A DNA stretch of 59,844 bases from Fibrobacter sp. (GCA_017503015.1 JAFVTX010000028.1:1-59844); one strand, 5' to 3'. Shown: positions 1-8,951, counted from the first letter of the stretch. Numbers and translations are program-made. Notes: generated from the sequence alone by a model not told the origin.

Positions 1-48
1 GCCGATGTTGCAGTGCGGCTTGCTTCTATCAAAATGTTCTTTTGCCAT
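1..48 (-). CDS. tuf: Elongation factor Tu, N-terminal fragment (cut by window edge)
   Basis: Read on the minus strand, the first 16 codons start at ATG 48-46 and give MAKEHFDRSKPHCNIG. This is the highly conserved start of bacterial EF-Tu, just before the GTP-binding loop. An AGAGGA ribosome binding site lies about six bases upstream. EF-Tu is the GTPase that brings aminoacyl-tRNA to the ribosome. The rest of the gene lies outside the window. The identification rests on a short but very characteristic peptide. Confidence 0.93.
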   Translation of the reverse strand, partial: MAKEHFDRSKPHCNIG

Positions 49-564
49 TTTATTCCTCTTCTTCAGCAGAAGGTTTATCGCTTCAAGTCAAGAAGCCTCA
101 AAGACTTCCGTTACTTCGGAGAGCATAGGAAGCGGTACTCGCCGAAATTGAGCCACAAATTTAGTAAATCAAGAAATAATTGCAAGCATTTTTCTTTGAT
201 TTTTTGCAAAAACGGGGAATTTTGTGGTTCGAGCCCCTCGGTCCTTTCTGTAATGGGCGTCAATATTATTCACAAAGGGGTAGTAAGCGAAAAATGGCGA
301 ATTTAATAAGAAAAAGGCACATTTTGCATTGTCCCTGCCCGAATCCAACAACTTATCAACATATATTAAACTGATGGTTGTAAAAAAGGCAGCAAATGTG
401 AATTGAATATGAAAAATTTGTAAAAAGATTTTTACAAAGTGAAAATTTTACAAAGTTTACATTTGAACTTGCATAAAAATCTTTTTTCATTCCCCGTTAT
501 TCAAAATGCATGGCTACATAACTATCTTGTTGCCAGGGATGGGGAAACCTAAAGGAAGTGTTTT
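49..564. other. Divergent intergenic region between tuf and the GH45 cellulase
   Basis: This 516-bp spacer must hold the minus-strand tuf promoter and the plus-strand cellulase promoter. I see no convincing gene in it. The right half is AT-rich and holds the repeats listed separately at 418-461. A TTCGAGCCCC string near 225-235 resembles a tRNA T-loop, but the flanks do not pair, so no tRNA is called. Confidence 0.6.
418..461. promoter_or_regulatory. Candidate operator upstream of the cellulase gene
   Basis: A perfect inverted repeat with 9-bp arms and a 2-bp centre (TTGTAAAAA at 418-426, TTTTTACAA at 429-437) is followed by a second TTTTACAAAG about 17 bp further on and another TTTACA at 456-461. 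The group lies about 105-145 bp before the cellulase start. A role in controlling that gene is inference from position. Confidence 0.35.
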
Positions 565-1971
565 ATGCGTACTGCTTTTTTGAGCGGACTCATTTTAATT
601 TCTGGTCTTGCACTCTTGGGAGGGTGCAGCAGCGACTCCCCCTCGCCCGTCACGACCTGCGTTGACTCTTGTGCCGAAAACCAAGAAATCGCCGAATTCG
701 TGGTGACCAACAACTGTTACTGGCTGCCCAGCGACCAGAACATCCTTAATCAGAACTACCTCATTTACATTGACGGCAAGGTTACCGACACCAAGGGAAA
801 CGAGATCGGGACCTTTGACAGCGCCACAGGAACCATGACCCTGAACGACGGGACCACTGTCGAAAACATTGACCTGAGCACCTTGACCGAACTCACTCCC
901 GAAAAGGTGGAACAGGCCAAGGAAGAAGTGCAGAGCGCAGCCTCTACCCAGAGCTCCCCCTCTTCTGAAGGAAGCTCCGCCGGAGGGAGCGGCAACGACA
1001 ACAACTCAAGCAGCAGTGAAAGCCAAGGTACAAATAACAACGAAACTAACACAAGCTCCTCTACCGAGGAATCCAGCAGTTCTTTTGGAAAGGTTCAAGG
1101 TGGTGTCGCCGACCCGACAGGTTACCCTGTAGCCTCTTACAACAATTTGCTCGTTTCTCACGGCAGCGGGAACGGATGGAACTCCCGTTACTGGGACGCC
1201 TGCAAGCCCCACTGCGCCTGGTCGGAAAAAGTGGACGCAAACGCCAATCCGTACCAAATCGCCAGAAACTGCAGCATTCAAGACGAAGAAATTCCCGCTT
1301 TCACCAAGAGCGAAGACGGCACATGGCTCAAGGGAACCGTTAGCGCCTGTGACAACGGAGGCTTCGCCTTTGCCTGTACTGACATGATTCCCGTAGCCGT
1401 AAACGACACCCTGGCATACGCCTTTGTCGCCGGGCCACCTACCCAAGGTTGCGGGAAATGCTACCACTTTCAGTACGACGGCCATTTCCATAATGAAGGC
1501 GATTACAACAAACCCAAGGAAACACACAAAGCTTTGGCCGGGAAACACATTATCGCCATGGCCTCCAATATCGGACATGACGTGGATGGCGGTACCACCC
1601 AGTTCGACCTGATGGTACCTGGTGGTGGAGTAGGAGCTTTTGACGCCCTGTCACGACAAACCGGATTTGATATGCGCAATGGCATCGAGGGGTACGGCGG
1701 ATTCCTAACCAACTGCCAGAGAGAAATCGGCACCGACGCCTCCCTTGAAGCTTACCAATCCTGCGTCAAAGGCTATTGTTCCCGCGCTTTCTCTAGCATA
1801 CCCAACCTACTCCAGGGTTGCAACTGGTTTGCCGACTGGTTCATGGCGGCAGACAACCCCAACTTCTATTGGGAAGAAGTGGAATGCCCGCAATACCTGG
1901 TGGACAAGTACGTCTCTACAATCAACACCAGCCCAAGACTTGCAGACGCACCCAATTACCAGAACTTCTAA
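565..1971 (+). CDS. Secreted lipoprotein endoglucanase, glycoside hydrolase family 45
   Basis: A 468-residue protein predicted to cut internal beta-1,4-glucan bonds of cellulose with inversion. Residues 1-20 are a lipoprotein signal ending LLGG before Cys21. An Asp/Thr-rich part follows, then a Ser/Asn/Glu linker at about 125-175, then the catalytic domain from about 185 to the end. The GH45 signature reads SRYWDACKPHCAW with the catalytic Asp at 211, and the second catalytic Asp is 348 in FDLMVPGGGVG. Many Cys suggest disulfides. An AAGGAAG ribosome binding site sits seven bases before ATG and a terminator follows. It is monocistronic. The second Cys of the usual YWDCC motif is Ala here. The family call is strong; the exact substrate is not shown by sequence. 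Confidence 0.93.
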   Translation: MRTAFLSGLILISGLALLGGCSSDSPSPVTTCVDSCAENQEIAEFVVTNNCYWLPSDQNILNQNYLIYIDGKVTDTKGNEIGTFDSATGTMTLNDGTTVENIDLSTLTELTPEKVEQAKEEVQSAASTQSSPSSEGSSAGGSGNDNNSSSSESQGTNNNETNTSSSTEESSSSFGKVQGGVADPTGYPVASYNNLLVSHGSGNGWNSRYWDACKPHCAWSEKVDANANPYQIARNCSIQDEEIPAFTKSEDGTWLKGTVSACDNGGFAFACTDMIPVAVNDTLAYAFVAGPPTQGCGKCYHFQYDGHFHNEGDYNKPKETHKALAGKHIIAMASNIGHDVDGGTTQFDLMVPGGGVGAFDALSRQTGFDMRNGIEGYGGFLTNCQREIGTDASLEAYQSCVKGYCSRAFSSIPNLLQGCNWFADWFMAADNPNFYWEEVECPQYLVDKYVSTINTSPRLADAPNYQNF

Positions 1972-2003
1972 TTACCTGAATTTAATAGACAAACTTAGCA
2001 GAC

Positions 2004-2033
2004 AAGCCTGGGACCAAATCCCCGGGCTTTTTT
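2004..2033 (+). terminator. Intrinsic terminator of the GH45 gene
   Basis: AAGCCTGGG at 2004-2012 pairs with CCCGGGCTT at 2021-2029 around an 8-base loop and runs into T residues. It lies 32 bp after the cellulase stop and just before the convergent murJ stop. Confidence 0.85.
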
Positions 2034-2045
2034 GTATTGCCTGAC

Positions 2046-3635
2046 TTAAGCAAGATGGAGCTTGCGGAGCACCTTGCCAAGGAGTTCGTTCAGAATATCC
2101 TTGGCATCCTTGCTGCCGAGATAGCGCTGGATAATGAGCGTGAGCACAAACAGCAAGATTCCGGCGGCACAGCTGTAGGCCACGAGAACCACAAGGTTTG
2201 CGCTGCGGACAAAACTGCCGGAGACATGGTCCAACCCAACCGCAACCCCAATCATGATAGCGAAGGTAAACAATGCCCGAAGCATATTCATGAGGGCCGC
2301 CCCCATGCCGTCGGTGCCGTTCTTTTTTGCCCACATCAAAATCATGGCGAGCACCTGGAGTATAGCGCCTGTCGCGCCGATAATGGGAACGCTCCTGATG
2401 CCAAGCCCTAGCTCGGGAGCGCCCAGCACGATGTAGGCGGGAATAGTGGCGGCAAAGATGCCCGTATTGAGAAGCGTGGGTATCCACATGCGTTCGCAGG
2501 CGTAAAAGCTGCGGACCAGCACCGCCTGGAGGCATAGCCCGAGACTCACGGGCAAGTACCAGCGAAGGATTTCGGCAATGGCTTCGGTCGTTTCGCGATG
2601 GAAAGCGCCACGTTCAAAGAGGATACGCACCGCAGGAAAACTGAGGGCCCACACGGCGACCACCGCCGGAATCAAGATGCAGAACATACGGGAGAGGCTT
2701 TTCCAGATTTTCTGGTTCAAGCTCACAAAGTCCCCCTCTTTGACTAGGCGGGCCATGTCGGGATAACTAGTGACAGAAACAGAGAAGCCGAACACCGCCA
2801 CCAGCGTGTACATGACACGGTAGGCGTAGTTGAGGCTGGAAATACCTTCGGGGCCAAAATTCGCGCCGAAGCTACGGATGATAAATTCCAGGCCGAACAT
2901 GGAACCTACGCCAAGGGACATGGGGAGCATCATCTTGAAATAGCGCACGATATCCGGGTGAGTAGGCTGGACGATAAATTCGTAACGCACACCGCCAATC
3001 CGGGCACCGAATATTTGCAGTGCAAAGAAGCCGATAAAGGCGCCCACCGGTACACCCCAGGCGAACCCCTCTAGGCCGAAATCCGTGCCAGTGTACTTAC
3101 TGAGCGCAATTCCTACAGCACCTCCGCCCACAATGGCCACGTTATAAATTAATCCCGTGAGAGAGGGCACCAGGAACTGCTTGCGGGTATGCTGCACCGC
3201 CACCAGGATACTCCCCACAAAAATGAAAATCTGGCCAGGCAAGATGATACGGCCGTAGTAGGTGGCGCGCTCGATAAGTTCCGGCGTAGCGCCATCCACG
3301 GTCAACAACTGCAAAAGTTCCTTCATCCAGATGAAGGCGGGAACTACGAGGATGAGCAACGCTATTCCAAAAGTGTTCAGCACGTTGCTGAAAAATTTCC
3401 AGCCCCCCCTCTCGTCGCCGGCCACCTTGTAGCCCGTAAAAATCGGGATAAAGATAATGGACAGGAATCCGGTACTTACCACATGGTTCAAGATATCCGG
3501 AACCATGAAAGCCAGGTCCAGGGCGTTCTTCTCTAGGGACACACCCGCCGCATGGGCCAGGAGCATCTCGCGGAAAATCCCGAGGACACGGCTCAGGAGC
3601 ATGGATACGGCAACGATGATGGCGGCTTTGTTCAT
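2046..3635 (-). CDS. murJ: Lipid II flippase MurJ
   Basis: A 529-residue polytopic membrane protein of the MurJ/MviN family, which moves lipid-linked peptidoglycan precursor across the inner membrane. The N-terminus (MNKAAIIVAVSMLLSRVLG, then FREMLLAHAAG) is typical, with about 14 hydrophobic segments and full family length. The ATG is preceded by CCCCTAACCA, so there is no recognisable Shine-Dalgarno; the 7-bp-period repeat at 3636-3719 runs right up to the start codon. It is convergent with the cellulase gene. Confidence 0.95.
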   Translation of the reverse strand: MNKAAIIVAVSMLLSRVLGIFREMLLAHAAGVSLEKNALDLAFMVPDILNHVVSTGFLSIIFIPIFTGYKVAGDERGGWKFFSNVLNTFGIALLILVVPAFIWMKELLQLLTVDGATPELIERATYYGRIILPGQIFIFVGSILVAVQHTRKQFLVPSLTGLIYNVAIVGGGAVGIALSKYTGTDFGLEGFAWGVPVGAFIGFFALQIFGARIGGVRYEFIVQPTHPDIVRYFKMMLPMSLGVGSMFGLEFIIRSFGANFGPEGISSLNYAYRVMYTLVAVFGFSVSVTSYPDMARLVKEGDFVSLNQKIWKSLSRMFCILIPAVVAVWALSFPAVRILFERGAFHRETTEAIAEILRWYLPVSLGLCLQAVLVRSFYACERMWIPTLLNTGIFAATIPAYIVLGAPELGLGIRSVPIIGATGAILQVLAMILMWAKKNGTDGMGAALMNMLRALFTFAIMIGVAVGLDHVSGSFVRSANLVVLVAYSCAAGILLFVLTLIIQRYLGSKDAKDILNELLGKVLRKLHLA

Positions 3636-3719
3636 TGGTTAGGGGCTAGGGGATAGGATCTAGGGGTTGGGATCTTGGGAGATGTGAAGTGTGGAATGTG
3701 GGGTGTGAGTTTAGTCTTC
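3636..3719. repeat. 7-bp-period degenerate repeat (murJ leader)
   Basis: On the plus strand, words such as GGTTAGG, GGCTAGG, GGATAGG, ATCTAGG and GGTTGGG follow each other at 7-bp steps, then GTGTGGA and ATGTGGG. The same style of repeat fills several other spacers in the window (11143-11345, 20163-20286, 21521-21570, 34450-34545, 40339-40414). Confidence 0.8.
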
Positions 3720-4652
3720 TCATAAATTAGAAAGATGGGAAGGCGGCGGGGCTGCGCAACTGTAAATTTCTGGCGTTGTGCTGTAGAATCGTCGGTGGGT
3801 AAAGCTGTACCACAGGGCAGGTTCTTTTGCAATGCGGGATTCTAGCCAGCGGTTGAAGGCCTCGATGACGGTTTCCCCCTCCCCTACCCGAAGCTTTTCG
3901 GCATGAAAGCGTTTTGTCCTTAAGTCAGGTTCTTCAATCCAGCAGATATAAAGCGGTGTTTCAGGGCGATGTTTCAGCAGAAAATCCGGCAGGGGATTCA
4001 TGTGTGCCGGAGCTCCTAAAAATGTGCCGGACAGGGCGCTGGGAATGCGGCTGTCCTGGTCGGCCAGCAGGCAGAAAAGCCGCCCGTCTTGCAGCAGACG
4101 CAAAAATTCCCTGGGGGACCTGGCGTTCACGGAATAGGTCCTGCCGCCTACGGCACGAATACGGTTTTCTAGAATATTGTTAAGCCAGCCGGGTTTCACG
4201 GGAATATAACTTGCCGCAAGGGGGATGCCGAGGCTGCAAAGCCAAGGGCCCATGGCCTCGTAGTTCCCGTAATGGGCCGTCAAGAAAATACCGCCCTTGC
4301 GCATTTCTTGAAGTACGGTTTCGGAATCGGGAGCGATTTCGAAACGGAAACCGCCAAGGCTGTACGGGTAAGCGAGCAACTCACGAGGAAGCCTCTTGAA
4401 TAGGGGGAAACAGAAAAGCAACTCCCCCGCGTGCCTGGCCAGATTGCACAAGAGCCGTTCATAAAAAAGCGGAAACTTGGTCCGTGCCACAGCAGGATTC
4501 CACTTGCAGGCCACGTCATAGTTTGCACGGACCGTAGGGCGTTTCCAGTTCAACAAGAGCAACGCCCCAAAAAGAACATAAGAAAAAAGCCGCGCGAGAA
4601 AGGTATAGACCATGGTACGGTAAATATAGCCCTTTACGTTTTTTTGATGCAC
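3720..4652 (-). CDS. LpxL/HtrB-like lysophospholipid acyltransferase family protein
   Basis: Predicted inner-membrane acyltransferase of about 310 residues, the kind that adds secondary acyl chains to lipid A or a related lipid. An N-terminal hydrophobic segment (VYTFLARLFSYVLFGALLLL) is followed by the HX4E active-site motif TAHYGNYE (His127, Glu132 in this numbering). The downstream DQDSRIP and FLGAP are also typical of the family. The GTG at 4652 gives the longest frame and overlaps the upstream FISUC gene by 19 bp; an internal ATG at 4613 (MVYTFLA) is equally likely as the start. The acceptor lipid cannot be told from sequence. Confidence 0.82.
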   Translation of the reverse strand: MHQKNVKGYIYRTMVYTFLARLFSYVLFGALLLLNWKRPTVRANYDVACKWNPAVARTKFPLFYERLLCNLARHAGELLFCFPLFKRLPRELLAYPYSLGGFRFEIAPDSETVLQEMRKGGIFLTAHYGNYEAMGPWLCSLGIPLAASYIPVKPGWLNNILENRIRAVGGRTYSVNARSPREFLRLLQDGRLFCLLADQDSRIPSALSGTFLGAPAHMNPLPDFLLKHRPETPLYICWIEEPDLRTKRFHAEKLRVGEGETVIEAFNRWLESRIAKEPALWYSFTHRRFYSTTPEIYSCAAPPPSHLSNL

Positions 4653-5242
4653 CGGACAGAGCGGAAATCACCCTTGCCAAAAGCGTTCAGGCCTGCGGCC
4701 TTGCTGGAGAAATCCAGGAGCAGGTAGTAGGCAAGTCCGTCCGAGGTTTCCGTGGCGCTCCAGAAATAGGCGTATCCGCCGATACCGTCGTAAGCGCCTT
4801 CAGCAAGTGCACTGTCCTCGCCTTCATAAACGGCGCCACGATAGCCGGCAGGGAGCGCCTTGAAACCAAACGCGTCGGAGCCGTTCCCCTTCTTGAACCA
4901 ACCGTCGATGGCTTTGAGAGCGTCGCCCGCTTGAGACGGACCGCCCGCCTGCACCACAAGCTTTGCAAAGTCCAGGCTGTCGGGAAGCAGCCAACCCTCG
5001 GGGCAAATGTTTTGCGCAGCTTCCCAAGTGTAGAGCCGCCCGTATTTTTCGCAGTTGCGGTTGTCTCCCTCGGGGCAGGCACTGCCGTCGGATTCATAGT
5101 CCAGATTTTCGGCCATCCAAGTCTGCGAACCGATTTGCACAATGTCGTATGATTTACCGTCACGCGGGTCGGTAAACGATTCGGAACAGGCCACTAGAAA
5201 GAACGTTGCCGCAAGTTCTATCAAAATGCTTTTCATTGTCAT
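4634..5242 (-). CDS. FISUC-domain lipoprotein
   Basis: A 202-residue lipoprotein (signal ending FFLVAC) that is almost entirely one Fibrobacter succinogenes major paralogous domain. The hallmarks are present in order: DPRDGKSYDIVQIGSQTWMA, then ENLDY, YGRLYTWEAA, CPEGWLLPD, GFKALPAGYRG, FWSATE and a final SVRCIKK. The domain is abundant in this genus, and its biochemical role is unknown. The start ATG sits in a 62-bp divergent region shared with the DUF975 gene. An ATG two codons further in is an alternative start. Confidence 0.93.
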   Translation of the reverse strand: MTMKSILIELAATFFLVACSESFTDPRDGKSYDIVQIGSQTWMAENLDYESDGSACPEGDNRNCEKYGRLYTWEAAQNICPEGWLLPDSLDFAKLVVQAGGPSQAGDALKAIDGWFKKGNGSDAFGFKALPAGYRGAVYEGEDSALAEGAYDGIGGYAYFWSATETSDGLAYYLLLDFSSKAAGLNAFGKGDFRSVRCIKKT

Positions 5243-5304
5243 AGTGGTACGAAATTTAATTTATTATGTTTTTGCCGTAACGACTCAATAAGAAGGGAGT
5301 ATAT

Positions 5305-5982
5305 ATGGAAAACGAAGAAAATCAGTTGGTAGCAGAACTGAACCGCAGTCGCTCTATGAACAATAGGGAAATTCAGGAATTTGCCTGGAACGCGATGAGC
5401 GGTCGCTGGCTTTACGGCGCCTTGACTTTGATATTGTTCCTGGCAGTCGTTATGGGAATCTCGACTCCGCAATTCTTTATGGAAGAAGGTTCCGTGCTTT
5501 ATCAAGCCTGGGAAGTACTCTGTACGCCGTTTACATGGGTCTTGTGGATAGGCCTTGTCGCTTGCTATTTGAATTTGGCGCTGAAGGCTAAGCCATCTTA
5601 TGCACGGCTGTTCTTGGGATACCGCAGCGTAGAATATTTTCTGAGGATCGTAATTACGGAAATCGCTCAATACATCATGCTCATCCTATGGTTCTTGCTC
5701 TTGATTGTTCCGGGCATCATGAAAGCTTATTCCTACACGATGACGGAATTGATTCTCGTCGAACATCCGGAATACTCTCCGCTTCAGACCATTACCGCGA
5801 GCAAGGAAATGATGTATGGCCACCGCTGGGAATTTTTCTGCCTACAGGCCCGTTTCTGGGCTTGGATGCTACTGGTTTCCTTTACTTTCGGCATCGCGGC
5901 CCTGTGGGTGTATCCGTACTATATGACCGCCAAGAGCAAGTTCTATTTGGAGCTGAAGGAACGCATGAAGACCGACGCCTAG
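5305..5982 (+). CDS. DUF975 family integral membrane protein
   Basis: A 225-residue protein with a cytoplasmic N-terminus and several membrane segments (about 43-60, 75-95, 118-140, 185-210). The pattern NREIQEFAWNAMSGRW, then YLNLALKAKPSYARLF, LLLIVPGIMKAYSYTM and ASKEMMYGHRWEFF matches the DUF975 family, whose function is unknown. A good AAGGGAG ribosome binding site precedes the ATG. The downstream exported protein begins about 30 bp after its stop and may be co-transcribed. Confidence 0.85.
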   Translation: MENEENQLVAELNRSRSMNNREIQEFAWNAMSGRWLYGALTLILFLAVVMGISTPQFFMEEGSVLYQAWEVLCTPFTWVLWIGLVACYLNLALKAKPSYARLFLGYRSVEYFLRIVITEIAQYIMLILWFLLLIVPGIMKAYSYTMTELILVEHPEYSPLQTITASKEMMYGHRWEFFCLQARFWAWMLLVSFTFGIAALWVYPYYMTAKSKFYLELKERMKTDA

Positions 5983-6015
5983 GGCATCCCGGATTTTTTG
6001 GGGATTATGTTTACC

Positions 6016-7164
6016 ATGCAACCCTTATTTCGACATACATTTTTCGCGCTAATGTGGTGCGTTTTTGTGTCTGTTGTTGGGCCTTCTGTAGGTACGGCTT
6101 ATGCCGCAGGAATCGCGGGCGTATTCGATGCAGGTTGGACAACCGCCTACCAGTCACAGGATTCCATTACGCACATGCACCAACGCTTGCACGCGATTGG
6201 CATGGACCATGTCGTATTGCAGTATGCCGCCGTCGAAGCGACGCACCTGTATTACCCTTCGCAATTGGACTTTCTGCAGAATACGCAGTACAAGAACAAT
6301 GAACTCTTCCCCAAAAGCATCGAGGCGGCAAAAACCGCAGGCACCAAGCTTTGGCTCGGGCTCTACTACAATGGCGAAAATTGGTACACCCCGCCAACTG
6401 CCGAGCAGCTTGACACGCTTACAGCAAGGAATCTGAAGGTTCTTGAAGAAATCCATTCACTATACGGGAACGAGACTGTTATCGAAGGCGTGTACATTCC
6501 GCAAGAGATTGCGCGTTACTACTGGGACAATCTGCGCAGTGACGCAACCCCGGAAATGCTCACGGAACATTTTCTGAAGCCGGTCACGGACGCCGCACAG
6601 GCGAAGGGCTGGAAGGTGATGGCGGCGCCCTTCTACAACCAGAACCTGGAAACTCCCGAAAAGCTGCAAACGTTTTTCGAGAAGCTCTTTGCCGCAGGAT
6701 TCAAGCCCGACATCATCGCCGTGCAGGATGGCGTAGGAGCAAGTGACGCAGGCAAGCATCACGCCGAAACCGCGACCGTGGGCGGCTACGAACGCGCCAT
6801 TGCGCAGGCCTGCAAAAAGTATGAAATCGAATTCTGGGTCGACATGGAACTGTTCCGCACCGATGACTCGCATGCGCTCGCCGACAGCGCAAGAATCTCG
6901 GCGCAGTTCGACACCGCATACGCCGCAGGCGCCGTAAAAGTCATCGGCTACGATCTTGCCGTTCTCGGGAACGCAGGTCTCGATTCCCTCGAAAAATGGC
7001 AGCTGAAGTCTAGCGTGGAACCGCAAACGGAATCCATCGGCTTACGTACCATCGAAAAAATCCATAACCCTAAAGCACGTCATGAAAGCAGTCCGCACAA
7101 ACGCGTACTGTTCACAAAAGAAAATTCGCTGTACTACAAGGCAAACGGCGCAAGGGTCAAATAA
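6016..7164 (+). CDS. Exported DUF4434-like TIM-barrel protein
   Basis: A secreted protein of about 382 residues with a signal peptide ending near TAYAAG. The body (GVFDAGWTTAYQ, YYNGENWY, IEGVYIPQEIARYYWDN, PDIIAVQDGVG, EFWVDMELF) resembles DUF4434 proteins, which look like glycoside-hydrolase barrels. In-frame TTG 5998, ATG 6007 and ATG 6016 are possible starts; 6016 is chosen because GGGGA at 6000-6004 is too close to the other two. A strong terminator follows. An enzymatic role on polysaccharide is inference. Confidence 0.8.
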   Translation: MQPLFRHTFFALMWCVFVSVVGPSVGTAYAAGIAGVFDAGWTTAYQSQDSITHMHQRLHAIGMDHVVLQYAAVEATHLYYPSQLDFLQNTQYKNNELFPKSIEAAKTAGTKLWLGLYYNGENWYTPPTAEQLDTLTARNLKVLEEIHSLYGNETVIEGVYIPQEIARYYWDNLRSDATPEMLTEHFLKPVTDAAQAKGWKVMAAPFYNQNLETPEKLQTFFEKLFAAGFKPDIIAVQDGVGASDAGKHHAETATVGGYERAIAQACKKYEIEFWVDMELFRTDDSHALADSARISAQFDTAYAAGAVKVIGYDLAVLGNAGLDSLEKWQLKSSVEPQTESIGLRTIEKIHNPKARHESSPHKRVLFTKENSLYYKANGARVK

Positions 7165-7211
7165 TTCCTAATGCAAATTGTTAGTGTCGCTCAAGAGCGA
7201 AACGGAAATAG

Positions 7212-7245
7212 AAAAACGGCCCGGATTTTATTCCGGGCCGTTTTT
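7212..7245. terminator. Bidirectional intrinsic terminator
   Basis: AAAAACGGCCCGG (7212-7224) pairs perfectly with CCGGGCCGTTTTT (7233-7245) around an 8-base loop. T-runs are available on both strands, so it can end the DUF4434 gene on the plus strand and lysC on the minus strand. Confidence 0.9.
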
Positions 7246-7259
7246 CGATATTGATTAAG

Positions 7260-7279
7260 ATTCCCGCCTACGCGGGAAT
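7260..7279. repeat. Short palindromic intergenic repeat
   Basis: ATTCCCGCCTACGCGGGAAT is an imperfect palindrome followed by GAC. This kind of REP-like sequence is widely dispersed in bacterial genomes. It sits between the terminator and the lysC stop. Confidence 0.6.
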
Positions 7280-7291
7280 GACAATTGCGAG

Positions 7292-8614
7292 TTACTTCAC
7301 AAACGCGCCGTAGATGGCCTTGATGGCCTTCTCGGTATCGGCTTCGTCAACACCGGTGATGATGTTGATCTGCGAAGAACCCTGGTCAATGATGCGGACG
7401 TTCACCTTGTTGTCGGCGAGAGCGGTGAAAAGCTTTGCAGCCACACCGATCTTGTTCGTCATGCCGTGACCGACAGTCGCGATGAGGGCGATGCCCGGGA
7501 ACACCTTGATACGGTCGGGGCGCATCTGCTGCGTGATGTCTTCGAGGACCACGTCCTGCACGGCGTCGAGAGCCTTGCTATCCACCACGATGCTCATGGA
7601 GTCGATGGCGCTCGGGCACAGTTCGTAGGAGAGGCCTTCGCTTTCGAGCACGGCGAGCACGCGGCGGCCGAAACCGACTTCCTTGTTCATCATGGACTTT
7701 TCGATGTAGATCATCGAGAAGCCCTTGCGGCCGGCGACACCCGTAATCGGGAGCTTTGCTTCTTCCGGAGTGGGGCCGATGATGGTGCCCGCGTCTTCGG
7801 GGCGGTTCGTGTTGCGGATGTTGATAGGAATCTTCTTCGCGCGGCACGGAGCGATGGATTCATCGTGGAGCACGCTGGCGCCGGAGTAGGCGAGTTCGCG
7901 GATTTCGCGGTAGCTCACGTATTCGATGGGCAGCGGATTTTCCACAATGCGCGGGTCTGCCATGAGCATGCCCGAGACGTCGGTCCAGTTTTCGTACTTG
8001 GCGGCATCGATGCCGTTGGCAAGGATGGCGCCCGTGATATCGGAACCGCCACGGCTGAAGGTCTTGACTTCGCCACGGAGGTTGCTGCCATAGAAGCCCG
8101 GTAGCACGTAAAGCTGGTTTTCGTCGGAGAGGGTCTTCGCGATGTCTTCGTAGGTCTTCGGCGTAATGCGGTACTTGTCGTCGAAGGTGATCAGCGGGAA
8201 GGTATCGACGAAGTTTGCGCCCAGGTACTTGGCCATGAGGCGTGCGCACAGGAATTCGCCACGGCTTACCAAGAAGTCGGTGCTGACGGATTCGGGGTGG
8301 TTCTTTAGCTTGTCTTCGAGGCTGTCCAAGTCTTCGGTCAGCTTGTCTTCGAGACCCAGGTCCTTGCAGATTTCGTCATAGCGCTGACGGATCAGGTTCC
8401 ACGGGGTCGAAAAGTCGAGGCCCTTGGAGGCGAGGTCGTAGGTGCTGTAGAGGAGGTCGGTAAGCTTGGTTTCCTTGGGATTCCTCTTACCGGGGGCGGA
8501 AACGACGATGACCTTGCGGTTCTTGTCGGATTCAACGATGGCCTTGATTTTCTTGAACTGGCCAGCATCGGCGACAGAGCTGCCGCCGAACTTACATACG
8601 ATTCTTTGACTCAT
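7292..8614 (-). CDS. lysC: Aspartate kinase with C-terminal ACT domains
   Basis: Phosphorylates aspartate, the first step towards lysine, threonine and methionine. The start at ATG 8614 (MSQRIVCKFGGSSVADAG) is preferred over an upstream alternative because AAAGGA lies six bases before it. KFGGSS is the conserved ATP/substrate motif, and FLVSRGEFLCARLMA and SRGGSDITGAILA belong to the kinase domain. Two ACT-type regulatory regions occupy roughly the last 150 residues, ending QINIITGVDEADTEKAI. The gene appears monocistronic with a long leader. Confidence 0.95.
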   Translation of the reverse strand: MSQRIVCKFGGSSVADAGQFKKIKAIVESDKNRKVIVVSAPGKRNPKETKLTDLLYSTYDLASKGLDFSTPWNLIRQRYDEICKDLGLEDKLTEDLDSLEDKLKNHPESVSTDFLVSRGEFLCARLMAKYLGANFVDTFPLITFDDKYRITPKTYEDIAKTLSDENQLYVLPGFYGSNLRGEVKTFSRGGSDITGAILANGIDAAKYENWTDVSGMLMADPRIVENPLPIEYVSYREIRELAYSGASVLHDESIAPCRAKKIPINIRNTNRPEDAGTIIGPTPEEAKLPITGVAGRKGFSMIYIEKSMMNKEVGFGRRVLAVLESEGLSYELCPSAIDSMSIVVDSKALDAVQDVVLEDITQQMRPDRIKVFPGIALIATVGHGMTNKIGVAAKLFTALADNKVNVRIIDQGSSQINIITGVDEADTEKAIKAIYGAFVK

Positions 8615-8948
8615 TTTTTCCTTTCGGGCCACCAAACCTCTCGGCTTCGAGCGCAGTCACTTTCCTCGCGACCGTCGTGCCCAAGCCTACCCATCTGGCC
8701 AGCCACTTTTAGGCGCCCTCTAAAAATTCATTCTCAAAAATTTGGCTGCGACTCTTCGTGCAGTTTCGTCATTCAAAGTGGTAAAGACTTCCAGTATTCA
8801 CCACTTTTCATTCCTGCCTGCACTCGGTCTCGCTCAAATTTTCAAATCAAAGCAATTTTTATCGGTCGCCTTGGTTTAATGTTTGTCTATGTCTGCGACG
8901 GCATTTTACCGCCGCGCGGCACATATATAGAAAAAAAGCGCAAGACGA
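8615..8948 (-). other. Long structured leader region of lysC
   Basis: No gene is seen here. On the minus strand a nested hairpin spans 8758-8823: GTGCAG/CTGCAC outside and AAAGTGGT (8800-8807) with ACCACTTT (8775-8782) inside. A second hairpin TTTTAG/CTAAAA surrounds GGGCGC near 8710-8731. A TATATA box near 8922-8930 could be the lysC -10, giving a leader of about 300 nt. I could not match it to the lysine riboswitch or any other RNA family I know. Confidence 0.4.
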
Positions 8949-8951
8949 ACA

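Noticed and set aside
224-245. tRNA-like T-loop string GGTTCGAGCCCC
   Set aside because: The bases on either side cannot form a T stem, and no D arm, anticodon arm or acceptor stem is present on either strand.
8615-8760. Possible lysine riboswitch or RNase P RNA in the lysC leader
   Set aside because: AGAGG-GCGC and GAGGAAAGT resemble short pieces of these RNAs, but the other conserved blocks are missing or in the wrong order.
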